In this document: positions 55,559 through 63,322 of the stretch, one piece after another
How the letters are laid out: each line of letters starts with the position of its first letter
Numbering within the stretch: the stretch's first letter is position 1
Assembly: GCF_017355915.2 (NCBI RefSeq)
Contig: NZ_JAFEUV020000003.1
Span: forward strand, 566,858 to 630,857
Direction: 5' to 3'
Length of the DNA: 64,000 nt
From: Telluribacter roseus
GTDB taxonomy: Bacteria; Bacteroidota; Bacteroidia; Cytophagales; Spirosomataceae
Notes under the pieces: model-generated
Database searches by the model: none
Told to the model about the DNA's origin: nothing
Seen by the model: the letters and a program-made list of their open reading frames with translations, nothing else
Program-made: the position numbers and the translations under genes

Positions 55559-55586
55559 GGAAGGAGAGTGGCGACATTCTCCTTCC
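55559..55586 (+). repeat. Intra-operon hairpin between ccoNO and ccoQP
   Basis: GGAAGGAGA (55559-55567) and TCTCCTTCC (55578-55586) form a 9-bp stem with a 10-base loop, 26 bases before the next ATG. There is no T run. It may stabilise the upstream mRNA segment. Confidence 0.6.
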
Positions 55587-55611
55587 TCCCAAGCACAAAA
55601 CGTATAAACCG

Positions 55612-56658
55612 ATGAAATTCCGTAATTATCTCGAAACCATATCCGGTGTCAGCATTTTTCCGCTGATTTCGCTGGTGATCTTCTTTGTCTTCTTTGTGGT
55701 GCTGATCTGGTACGTGATACAGATGGACCGCAGCAAGGTAGAAGCCGTGAGCAAGATGCCACTCGAAGATGGTATCCTGCGCAAGGGGGCCCTGGCTCTG
55801 TTAGCCTTCTTCGTGATTCCAGTGGCCAATGCGCAAAGTGCTACTCCATCACCCAACGAAAGCTTAAACATTGGCATTCTGACGGGCCTGCTGGGGCTGC
55901 TTATTCTGACGCTGGTGATTGTGCTGGTACAGGCGGTAATAGTACTTCAGAGAGTTAGTGCCAATCAGAAAGCGGCGGAAGCTCTGGATACTGCACCTGA
56001 GTCAAATGTCAGCTGGTGGAGCCGTTTCAGTGGATTTGGCGTGTCACTTACCGAAGAAAAGAAAATCCTGATTGCGGACCATGATTACGATGGCATCCAC
56101 GAGCTGGACAACCGTATGCCCCCCTGGCTGCAGTTCCTCTTTGTAGGTACCATATTCATCGCCATTGCGTACGTCATCTACTACCACTCGGGCTTTGGCG
56201 ACCTGCAGCAGGCTGAGCTGGACAAGGAAATAGCGCAGGCCGAAGTAGCAAAGAAAGCGTACCTGGCTAAGGTAGGAGCCAGCATCGACGAGAACTCCGT
56301 AACCCTGCTGGAAGACGCCGGTATCCTGAAAGAAGGTCAAACGATCTACCAGGAAAAATGCGCCGCCTGCCACGGTCCCGAAGGGGGTGGGGTAGTAGGT
56401 CCTAACCTGACCGACGAGTACTGGCTGCACGGTGGCGGAGTGAAAAGTGTCTTTAAGAGCATCAAGTACGGTATTCCTGAGAAAGGGATGATCTCCTGGG
56501 AGAAGCAGCTGAGCCCGACCGACATCCAGAAGGTGTCCAGCTATGTGATCTCTCTCAAAGGTACCAAGCCGGCTAATCCTAAGGAACCTCAGGGTGAGCT
56601 ATATACCGAAGGCGGCGACGCTCCTGCCAGGGACAAGGCCGTAGCTATGAATCAATAA
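55612..56658 (+). CDS. ccoP: cbb3 oxidase subunit III with fused CcoQ-like N-terminus
   Basis: The 348-residue protein starts like a free CcoQ (MKFRNYLETISGVSIFPLIS...YVIQMDRSKVEAVSKMPLED, about 1-52) and then continues with what looks like a CcoP signal (GALALLAFFVIPVANAQS), a second membrane helix (about 83-107), the CcoP N-terminal domain (IHELDNRMPPWLQFLFVGTIF) and one cytochrome c domain (CAACH 250-254; MISWEKQLSPTDIQ). Canonical CcoP has two haem sites; this has one, as is usual in Bacteroidota. It delivers electrons to CcoNO. Confidence 0.93.
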   Translation: MKFRNYLETISGVSIFPLISLVIFFVFFVVLIWYVIQMDRSKVEAVSKMPLEDGILRKGALALLAFFVIPVANAQSATPSPNESLNIGILTGLLGLLILTLVIVLVQAVIVLQRVSANQKAAEALDTAPESNVSWWSRFSGFGVSLTEEKKILIADHDYDGIHELDNRMPPWLQFLFVGTIFIAIAYVIYYHSGFGDLQQAELDKEIAQAEVAKKAYLAKVGASIDENSVTLLEDAGILKEGQTIYQEKCAACHGPEGGGVVGPNLTDEYWLHGGGVKSVFKSIKYGIPEKGMISWEKQLSPTDIQKVSSYVISLKGTKPANPKEPQGELYTEGGDAPARDKAVAMNQ

Positions 56659-56664
56659 AAATGC

Positions 56665-56693
56665 CCCGGAGGAGGCACCAGCTCTCCTCCGGG
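56665..56693 (+). repeat. Intra-operon hairpin between ccoP and ccoG
   Basis: CCCGGAGGAG (56665-56674) and CTCCTCCGGG (56684-56693) form a perfect 10-bp stem with a 9-base loop, just after the ccoP stop. No T run follows. Same style as the hairpin before ccoP. Confidence 0.7.
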
Positions 56694-56726
56694 AAACAAC
56701 CCATACCACGTAAAGAAATCATTAAA

Positions 56727-58139
56727 ATGCAACCTTCCCCAACCGCCTGGTCCGTTGCCGACGAGTCATTCCGCGACCACTTCAACGAAGTGCGGGAGGA
56801 TGGCAGGCGCAACTGGTTCTATCCGCAGAAACCAACCGGTACCTGGCATACCCGCCGGGTGTGGTTTACGGTAGCACTGCTGACGGTCCTGTTTGTGACA
56901 CCCTTCATCAGGGTCAACGACCAGCCGCTGTTTCTCTTCAATATTATCGAACGCAAGATCATCGTGTTCGGGCTCTTCATCGGTCCGCAGGACTACTGGC
57001 TATTCGGCCTTACAATGCTGTCGTTCATGGTATTCATCGTGCTGTTTACGACCATTTTTGGCCGGTTGTGGTGCGGCTGGGCCTGTCCGCAGACCGTGTT
57101 CATGGAAATGGTGTTCCGTAAGATCGAGTACGCCATCGAAGGCGACCGACCCAAACAGATGGCCCTGGACAAAGCCCCCTGGACCTCGGATAAGATCATG
57201 AAGAAGGGCGCTAAGTGGACTATCTTTCTTTTTATCTCATTTCTGATCGCCAACCTGTTGCTGGCCTACGGGGTGGGCGTGGATGAACTGCAAAAGATAG
57301 TAACTGAGCCTGTTGCTGAAAATCCGGGACTTTTTTTCGGTGTGGTAGTTTTTACGGCCATCTTCTTCTTCAACTTCACCTGGCTGCGCGAGCAGGCCTG
57401 TACCGTAGTGTGTCCGTACGGCCGCCTGCAGGGAGTACTGATGGATCGCAACTCAGTAGTGGTAGCCTACGACTACAAGCGCGGCGAACCCCGCGGAAAG
57501 TTGCGCAAAAATCAGGAGCGTACCGGCGGCGACTGCATCAGCTGTATGCAGTGTGTGAATGTATGCCCTACGGGTATTGACATCCGCAATGGTATCCAGA
57601 TGGAATGCGTTAGCTGCACGGCCTGTATCGACGCCTGCGACCATATCATGGAAAAGGTAGGCTTCGAGAAGGGACTGATTCGCTATACCTCCGAAAATGC
57701 CATTACCAACGGTACCAGCAAACTATTCACCACCCGTACCTATGGCTACATCGCCGTGCTGGTCCTGTTGTGGAGTGTGCTGGGGTACATGGTCGTAACC
57801 CGTACTAATACCGAAACTACCCTGCTACGGGCACCCGGTACTCAGTACATCGAGAACCCCGACGGCAGCATCAGCAACCTGTATACATTCAAGATATTCA
57901 ACAAAACCAACCGTATCATCCACCCTACGCTGCGGGTCGATACGCCCGGCGGTACCCTCCGCTTTGCGGGTAAGCCGGACCTGAGCCTAGAGGGAGCGGG
58001 TATGTCGGAAGGAACAGTGTTCATCACAGTACCTAAGTCATCCCTGACGGGGCGTAAGAATGAAGTAAAGCTATCGGTACTGGAAGGGAGTCAGATGCTG
58101 GAAGCATTCAGTACCACCTTCATCGCACCGGAGGAATAG
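56727..58139 (+). CDS. ccoG: cbb3 oxidase accessory protein CcoG (polyferredoxin-like)
   Basis: The start at ATG 56727 (MQPSPTAWSVADESFRDHF) is chosen because the upstream in-frame stretch lies across the hairpin. The 470-residue protein has about five membrane helices, WACPQTVFMEMVFRKIEY, and two [4Fe-4S] motifs (CISCMQCVNVCPTGID; CVSCTACIDACDHIM), then a C-terminal Ig-like domain. CcoG/RdxA reduces copper for cbb3 assembly in other bacteria. It is the fourth gene of the operon. Confidence 0.95.
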   Translation: MQPSPTAWSVADESFRDHFNEVREDGRRNWFYPQKPTGTWHTRRVWFTVALLTVLFVTPFIRVNDQPLFLFNIIERKIIVFGLFIGPQDYWLFGLTMLSFMVFIVLFTTIFGRLWCGWACPQTVFMEMVFRKIEYAIEGDRPKQMALDKAPWTSDKIMKKGAKWTIFLFISFLIANLLLAYGVGVDELQKIVTEPVAENPGLFFGVVVFTAIFFFNFTWLREQACTVVCPYGRLQGVLMDRNSVVVAYDYKRGEPRGKLRKNQERTGGDCISCMQCVNVCPTGIDIRNGIQMECVSCTACIDACDHIMEKVGFEKGLIRYTSENAITNGTSKLFTTRTYGYIAVLVLLWSVLGYMVVTRTNTETTLLRAPGTQYIENPDGSISNLYTFKIFNKTNRIIHPTLRVDTPGGTLRFAGKPDLSLEGAGMSEGTVFITVPKSSLTGRKNEVKLSVLEGSQMLEAFSTTFIAPEE

Positions 58140-58167
58140 TAATTAGCTAAATCAAAATAATAAATAA

Positions 58168-58238
58168 CCACAGAGTAGCAGGAGGCAGGCACAGAGGTAA
58201 AGAGTACTCGGTGAAACTCAGTGCAAGAAACTCTGTGG
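58168..58238. repeat. Long imperfect palindrome between ccoG and ccoH
   Basis: Outer arms CCACAGAGT (58168-58176) and ACTCTGTGG (58230-58238) are perfect complements. Inner CACAGAGGT and AACTCAGTG pair with two mismatches. About 71 bases, followed by an A run. The CCACAGAG/CTCTGTGG layout resembles dispersed palindromic repeat units seen in many bacterial genomes. The other copies would lie outside this window. Confidence 0.55.
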
Positions 58239-58301
58239 CAAAAAAAATAATATTCACCAACAGCCTACTGCCTAAAGCATACGGCCTAAAGCACTAAAAC
58301 C

Positions 58302-58748
58302 ATGAAATTCAATTGGGGAACTGGCATTGCGATGCTCTATCTGGGATTTGTGATCGGTATGTTGACCCTGGTCACTATGAGCATGCGCCAAAAAATAGAT
58401 CTGGTAGCCGACAACTACTACGAGCAGGAACTGGGCTTCCAAAAAAAGCTGGACAAAATGAACCGCGCCAATACCCTGGCTGAGCCGCTCCGCTGGGAGG
58501 TTACTGAGCAGGGGGTACTGGTTAGGTTTCCGCAGGGCATAGGTAAGGAAAAGGTAGGAGGTACGATCAACCTGTACTGTCCGGCCGACAACCGCAAGGA
58601 CACGCGCTTTGAAGTACTTCCCGGTGCGGACGGAGTACAACTGATCCCTGCCAACAAGCTGCAGGCAGGCCGCTACCAGTTGCAGATCGACTGGCAGGCC
58701 GGTGAGGCTACCTACTGGAACGAAGGTACCATTGTAATCAATGAGTAG
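58302..58748 (+). CDS. ccoH: FixH-family cbb3 oxidase accessory protein
   Basis: The 148-residue protein has one N-terminal membrane helix (about 5-27, GTGIAMLYLGFVIGMLTLV), DLVADNYYEQELGFQKKLDKMNRAN, the conserved start of the FixH periplasmic domain, and an Ig-like beta region (GRYQLQIDWQAGEATYWNEGTIVI split). It supports maturation of cbb3 oxidase. It lies 162 bases after ccoG, separated by the palindrome, and 12 bases before the safE-like gene. Confidence 0.92.
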   Translation: MKFNWGTGIAMLYLGFVIGMLTLVTMSMRQKIDLVADNYYEQELGFQKKLDKMNRANTLAEPLRWEVTEQGVLVRFPQGIGKEKVGGTINLYCPADNRKDTRFEVLPGADGVQLIPANKLQAGRYQLQIDWQAGEATYWNEGTIVINE

Positions 58749-58760
58749 ATTGGAGTAACC

Positions 58761-59486
58761 ATGGAAACTCTGCTTCCTTACCTGGCTTTGAGCATGGGGC
58801 TGATGAGCAGCTTCCACTGCGTAGGTATGTGCGGTCCCATCGCGCTGGCGTTGCCGGTGCATAAGGGCAGCCGCTGGCAGCAGGTGGTAGGTCTGCTGGC
58901 CTACAACGGCGGCCGGGCTACTACCTACGCCCTGCTGGGTGGGCTCTTCGGTCTGCTGGGTAGTTCGTTTGCCCTGATGGGGTACCTAAGGTACCTCACC
59001 ATCGGGGCGGGCCTCCTGATGCTGGCTTATGTGTTGTGGCCCGCCAATCTGGAAAGCCGCCTGCACCCGCCCAGGGTATGGCAGCAGTTTGTACAGACTA
59101 TTAAGAGCCGCATGGCCCGGCTGCTAAGCAGCCGCAGCGTAGCGGGTTGGATAGGCCTGGGTATGCTCAATGGACTACTGCCCTGCGGGCTGGTGTACAT
59201 GGCCGTGGTAAGTTCGGTAGCTACGGGGAGTGCTATGCGCGGGGCAGGCTTTATGTTCCTGTTTGGCCTGGGTACCGTGCCCGCCATGATGGCCGTAGGC
59301 TTCTTTAAGCAATGGTTTACACCTACGCTTCGTACCCGCATCCGCCGCCTCACACCCGTACTGGTAGCGGTAGCCGGCATCTGGATCGTGATGCGCGGGG
59401 TACTTATTCAGCCTCCGGCTACGGGGGGAGTGGGGCACGGTACCCATACCGAAATCCCAATCTGCCATAAAGGAATTGGACAGTAA
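58761..59486 (+). CDS. Sulfite exporter TauE/SafE-family protein (CcoG/H-linked type)
   Basis: The 241-residue protein has about six membrane segments and the signature MGLMSSFHCVGMCGPIALALP near the N-terminus and NGLLPCGLVYMAV in the middle, with paired Cys-Gly motifs. This subtype regularly follows ccoGH and may handle copper or thiols; the sulfite label comes from the broader family. It ends with a long Gly/His tail (GGVGHGTHTEIPICHKGIG). It is the last gene of the cco operon, followed by a strong terminator. Confidence 0.88.
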   Translation: METLLPYLALSMGLMSSFHCVGMCGPIALALPVHKGSRWQQVVGLLAYNGGRATTYALLGGLFGLLGSSFALMGYLRYLTIGAGLLMLAYVLWPANLESRLHPPRVWQQFVQTIKSRMARLLSSRSVAGWIGLGMLNGLLPCGLVYMAVVSSVATGSAMRGAGFMFLFGLGTVPAMMAVGFFKQWFTPTLRTRIRRLTPVLVAVAGIWIVMRGVLIQPPATGGVGHGTHTEIPICHKGIGQ

Positions 59487-59509
59487 TAGTACTGACGAGT
59501 AAGAGGTGA

Positions 59510-59552
59510 GGAGTCAGGGAAATCGTCAGGCAGATTTCTCTGACTCCGCTTT
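59510..59552 (+). terminator. Terminator of the cco operon
   Basis: GGAGTCAGGGAAAT (59510-59523) and ATTTCTCTGACTCC (59534-59547) pair over 14 bp with one G-U pair and a 10-base loop, followed by GCTTTTG. Confidence 0.88.
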
Positions 59553-59632
59553 TGTAATAAAGTACCTCCATGTAGTAGTTTGGGTACTTGTGGGTCTTTC
59601 CGTAGTAGATTCAGGTTACACCATAGCTGCTC

Positions 59633-60403
59633 ATGAAACAGTTCAATTCGCAGGAAGAGGTACTCCGGTACTTTTCAGACTTGCCCTATGAGGCTCTACT
59701 AGAGGCCCGACACGAGAATCACGTACCTATACCCAAACAGATGGGTATCTACTTCTGGTTTCTGCGCGAAGAGGGGTTCGATAAGTTGAGCGGGAAGTTA
59801 CCGGTCATAGTCCGGCCTCCCCAAAGTACCTTCAGGATTGGTGATGCGTACCTGGTATACTACGGGTATGTGGGTATCGATACCAGTTTCAAATCTGTGC
59901 AGAATGCCAACAATCTACAGTACTACTTCCAGTCTACTATTCCGCACAAGCAGCTAGAGTGTAATCTCGAATGCTACTCTTTTCTCTCCTGTTTTCGAAA
60001 AACGGTGAGTGGTCTGCTCTGTGATGATATCCTGGCCGGGCAGGAAGAGGTAAAAGCCTTCTTCCACGACTACTTCCGGATCTACTATCTGGCCTACGAA
60101 GCTACCAGTCCGGAAGAGGCGGCGGCGGCCAGCCGAGCTATAAAGGCAGACTTTCAGCTGATACAGCGGGCCCTGTTCTCTCTGAACCATTCCTTCGGTG
60201 CGATAAGTCATCCTACTACAAATGAATTTGTCTATGATACGGACGGGCTTGATGTACGATTCATCGTTGAAAATCGCCGGTTCCGGGCTGAGCTAACTAC
60301 ATTAGAGAACCTCCGTCAAAAGTTTAATCTGGATATGGATGCGGGGCGTGATCTGGTGGAACCCAGGCTGTTTTTTGAGGGTAAGCACCAAGCGGATACT
60401 TGA
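59633..60403 (+). CDS. Divergent GIY-YIG-like protein
   Basis: No named family is certain. The 256-residue protein has IPKQMGIYFWFLREEGF (GIY at about 38-40), then LVYYGYVGIDTSF (YVG in the place of YIG, about 80-85) and, after a helix-prone stretch, CYSFLSCFRKTVSGLLCDD, which resembles the STLRRSLGALL motif of a bacterial GIY-YIG subgroup. The second half (about 130-256) is helical with no motif I know. If correct it would be a DNA-binding or nuclease-like protein; catalytic residues are not all identifiable. It lies alone between cco and hemN. Confidence 0.5.
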   Translation: MKQFNSQEEVLRYFSDLPYEALLEARHENHVPIPKQMGIYFWFLREEGFDKLSGKLPVIVRPPQSTFRIGDAYLVYYGYVGIDTSFKSVQNANNLQYYFQSTIPHKQLECNLECYSFLSCFRKTVSGLLCDDILAGQEEVKAFFHDYFRIYYLAYEATSPEEAAAASRAIKADFQLIQRALFSLNHSFGAISHPTTNEFVYDTDGLDVRFIVENRRFRAELTTLENLRQKFNLDMDAGRDLVEPRLFFEGKHQADT

Positions 60404-60425
60404 TTCCTTAAGTCATTCTTAAAGC

Positions 60426-60437
60426 TGACTTCTGTCA
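60426..60437 (+). promoter_or_regulatory. Crp/Fnr-type palindrome upstream of hemN
   Basis: TGAC-TTCT-GTCA, a perfect 4-4-4 inverted repeat. It ends 23 bases before the -7 box at 60461, so it directly abuts the -33 position, as expected for a class II activator site. Confidence 0.65.
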
Positions 60438-60460
60438 TGTTTTAAGGGGTGGAGCCTGTG

Positions 60461-60468
60461 TAGTTTTG
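60461..60468 (+). promoter_or_regulatory. Predicted -7 box of hemN
   Basis: TAGTTTTG matches TAnnTTTG and equals the -7 box of the cco operon. It lies 59 bases before the ATG. No TTTG is found at -33. Confidence 0.6.
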
Positions 60469-60527
60469 ATAAAAAATACGGAGCCATAACAGGCTCTTAA
60501 AAATCAAAACTAACAACCCAGCTCCCT

Positions 60528-61892
60528 ATGGACCACAACCTGCTTCAGAAATACAACGTGCCGGGACCTCGGTATACCAGCTATCCCACCGTACCCTACT
60601 GGCAAAAGACACCTCCTTCCGCTGAGCGGTGGAAAGAGCTCGTATCGGATACCTTTGCCGTTACCAACAGCAAGCAAGGCATTAGCCTGTATATTCATAT
60701 TCCTTTTTGCGAAAGCCTCTGTACCTACTGCGGTTGCAACACGCGCATCACCGTCAATCATAAGGTAGAGCGGCCTTATATGGAAGCGCTGCTTAAGGAG
60801 TGGGCCCTGTACCTGCAGGTATTTGGCGATACCCGCCCTCTGATCCGCGAGCTGCACATAGGTGGAGGTACGCCTACCTTTTTCAGTCCGGCTCACCTCA
60901 AAGAACTGATCAATGGTATACTGGCCGGAGCCGATGTACACCCACAGGCTGAGTTTAGCTTTGAGGCGCATCCCGGCAACACTACCGATGAGCACCTGGA
61001 GGCCCTGTACGAAGTAGGCTTCCGCCGGGTGAGCATAGGGGTACAGGATTTTAATCCGCTGGTACTCGAAATCATCAACCGTCACCAGACCTACGATCAG
61101 GTCAGACACCTGACCGAAAAGGCGCGGGAGCTGGGCTATACCTCCGTCAACTTCGATGTAGTATACGGGCTGCCCCAGCAGAAGGTGTGCTCCATGACCC
61201 AGACTATCTTTCAGGTCATCAACCTGCGCCCCGACCGCATCGCTTTCTACAGCTACGCGCATGTACCTTGGGTGAAGCCGGGACAGCGACGTTTCACGGA
61301 GCAGGACCTGCCCGACTCGATGAAGAAGCTAGCTATCTACGAAACCTGCCGCGGTGCTCTTGAAATGGCCGGCTACATGGATATAGGTATGGACCACTTT
61401 GCCCTCAGGACGGATGGCCTGTACAAGGCGTACACCGAAGGCCGCCTGCACCGCAACTTCATGGGCTATACCGACACCCAAACCGCCCTGCTCGTCGGAC
61501 TGGGTACTTCTGCCATCAGTGATGCCTGGTGGGGCTACGTCCAGAACGAAAAGGGCGTAGAAGCCTATTACAAGCGGCTGGAGGAAGGCGAACTGCCCTT
61601 CTTCCGGGGACACGTGCAGTCGCGTGAGGACCTGATCCTGCGTCGTCACATCCAACGCATCATGTGCAACTTCGAAACCCGCTGGGATGGTACCGGCGAT
61701 GTGTGCGGAGGCTTCTACGACGGTCTGGAGCGACTGGAAGAAATGGAGAAGGACGGGCTGATTGATATCAATCCCTTCCACCTTCGGGTGACCGAAAAAG
61801 GAAAGAGCTTCGTCCGGAACGTCTGTATGGCTTTCGATGCCCGCCTTTGGGCTGATGTACCCCAGACTACTCTGTTCAGTCAGACTATTTAG
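60528..61892 (+). CDS. hemN: Oxygen-independent coproporphyrinogen III oxidase
   Basis: Converts coproporphyrinogen III to protoporphyrinogen IX without oxygen, using radical SAM chemistry. The 454-residue protein carries the cluster motif FCESLCTYCGC (Cys61, Cys65, Cys68, with Cys70 conserved in true HemN), YTSYPTVPYW at the N-terminus, HIGGGTPTFFSP, and RVSIGVQDFNP. Length and motifs fit true HemN rather than the shorter HemW. It supplies haem at low oxygen, matching the neighbouring cbb3 oxidase, and has the same operator type upstream. Confidence 0.97.
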   Translation: MDHNLLQKYNVPGPRYTSYPTVPYWQKTPPSAERWKELVSDTFAVTNSKQGISLYIHIPFCESLCTYCGCNTRITVNHKVERPYMEALLKEWALYLQVFGDTRPLIRELHIGGGTPTFFSPAHLKELINGILAGADVHPQAEFSFEAHPGNTTDEHLEALYEVGFRRVSIGVQDFNPLVLEIINRHQTYDQVRHLTEKARELGYTSVNFDVVYGLPQQKVCSMTQTIFQVINLRPDRIAFYSYAHVPWVKPGQRRFTEQDLPDSMKKLAIYETCRGALEMAGYMDIGMDHFALRTDGLYKAYTEGRLHRNFMGYTDTQTALLVGLGTSAISDAWWGYVQNEKGVEAYYKRLEEGELPFFRGHVQSREDLILRRHIQRIMCNFETRWDGTGDVCGGFYDGLERLEEMEKDGLIDINPFHLRVTEKGKSFVRNVCMAFDARLWADVPQTTLFSQTI

Positions 61893-61900
61893 TTGTAGTA

Positions 61901-61944
61901 TACCCATACCCTGTTCAGCCTTAGGTGGTTAGGGGGTATGGGTA
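61901..61944 (+). terminator. Hairpin after hemN
   Basis: TACCCATACCC (61901-61911) and GGGTATGGGTA (61934-61944) form a perfect 11-bp stem with a long loop, 8 bases after the stop. No clear T run follows, so it may be a weak terminator or a 3' stabiliser. Confidence 0.55.
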
Positions 61945-61974
61945 AGTTATAATAAAGCATTGGTAATCAGTAGG

Positions 61975-61986
61975 TGACGAAAGTCG
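61975..61986 (+). promoter_or_regulatory. Near-palindrome of the Crp/Fnr type upstream of the histidine kinase gene
   Basis: TGAC-GAAA-GTCG has one mismatch from the TGAC-N4-GTCA palindrome and shares the GAAA centre with the ccoI site. It lies 57 bases before the ATG. No -7 box is clear here. It could mark autoregulation of the kinase/regulator pair. Confidence 0.4.
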
Positions 61987-62043
61987 TTGTTATCTATTTA
62001 TGTGGTAAAAGTTGGTCAATTGAAGTTCACCTCCTAACTTGGT

Positions 62044-63300
62044 ATGTTAGATCTATATATTAAACATACAGAAGCAATGAAGCGGCATATTGAAATGCTG
62101 GATGCACTTTTCAAGCATGCTACCGAAGGAATCGTAGTGGTTGACGGCGATGGGAGTATCTTTATGGTCAATCCCAAGGCCCGCGAGATGTTTGGATATG
62201 ATGAAGGTGAACTGGTTGGAGAAAAAATAGAAGTACTGGTTCCACGGCGCCACGCCAAAGCCCACGTGCAGAACCGGGTAGGCTACTCGCTGGGGCCCCA
62301 CGCCCGGGGTATGGGTAGTTCACTGGACTTGTTTGCGCGCCGTCACGATGGCAGCGAGTTTCCGGTGGAGGTGAGTCTGAGCCCTTTTTCGACCAGTGAG
62401 GGCGACTTTGTGGTAAGCTTTATCATAGATATTACCGAACGGAAAAAGCAGGAAGATACCATCCGGATTGCCAATCAGGAAATACAGAAGCTAAACGCCG
62501 AGCTGGAAGAGCGGGTGGAACTGCGAACGCGTGAGCTGGGCGAAGCCCTTAGCAAACTGGAAGAATCGCAGCACGAAGTGATGCGGGCGCTGGAGAAGGA
62601 GCGTGAGCTCAACGATATGAAGAGCAAGTTTGTCACTATAGCCTCGCATGAGTTTCGTACACCGCTGGCTACCATTCTGTCGTCGGCTTCGCTGATTGGC
62701 CGGTATTCGCGTACAGAAGACGAAGAGAAGCGCCAGAAGCACGTGCAGCGTATAAAATCAGCCGTTACAAATCTGACCGAGATACTGAACGACTTCCTTT
62801 CTATCGGCAAGCTGGAAGAGGGTAAAGTACATACAGTACCGGTAGAGGTCAAACTGCCGGACTTCTGTAATGATCTGATTGAGGAAATCAGAGGTGTATG
62901 TAAGGAAAAGCAGAAGATCTACTTTGAGCACGAGGGGGCGGAAGAGGTATGGCTGGATAAGCAGCTGCTCAAGAACGTGATCATCAACCTGCTTTCTAAT
63001 GCCATTAAGTACTCCGAGGCGTGTACGGACATATACCTGCGTACCCGGGGTGAAGAAGATACCGTTTATTTTGAGATAGAAGATCAGGGCATAGGTATTC
63101 CCGAAAAAGATCAGCCCTACGTATTTGACCGGTTCTTCCGGGCGCAAAATGCCGGCAATGCCCAGGGAACAGGCCTGGGGCTGAATATTGTGAAAAAGTA
63201 CATCGATCTGCTCAATGGTGAGATTACGTTTAAGAGTGAGTTCGGCAAGGGGACTACCTTCTACGTGAAGCTGCCTAACCACAAGCAGGTTTTAGTTTAG
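62044..63300 (+). CDS. PAS-domain sensor histidine kinase
   Basis: The 418-residue protein has a PAS domain (about 14-130: GIVVVDGDGSIFMVNPKAREMFGY; HDGSEFPVEVSLSPF), a coiled coil (about 135-195), a HisKA dimerisation domain with IASHEFRTPL (phospho-acceptor His202) and an ATPase domain with NLLSNAIKYSE, DQGIGIP and GTGLGLNIVKKY. There are no membrane helices, so the signal is cytosolic. His74 falls where FixL has its haem-ligating histidine, but this residue is also common in related non-haem PAS domains. The partner response regulator follows after 22 bases. Confidence 0.93.
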   Translation: MLDLYIKHTEAMKRHIEMLDALFKHATEGIVVVDGDGSIFMVNPKAREMFGYDEGELVGEKIEVLVPRRHAKAHVQNRVGYSLGPHARGMGSSLDLFARRHDGSEFPVEVSLSPFSTSEGDFVVSFIIDITERKKQEDTIRIANQEIQKLNAELEERVELRTRELGEALSKLEESQHEVMRALEKERELNDMKSKFVTIASHEFRTPLATILSSASLIGRYSRTEDEEKRQKHVQRIKSAVTNLTEILNDFLSIGKLEEGKVHTVPVEVKLPDFCNDLIEEIRGVCKEKQKIYFEHEGAEEVWLDKQLLKNVIINLLSNAIKYSEACTDIYLRTRGEEDTVYFEIEDQGIGIPEKDQPYVFDRFFRAQNAGNAQGTGLGLNIVKKYIDLLNGEITFKSEFGKGTTFYVKLPNHKQVLV

Positions 63301-63322
63301 TTTCCGAAACGGAATTTCTGAG

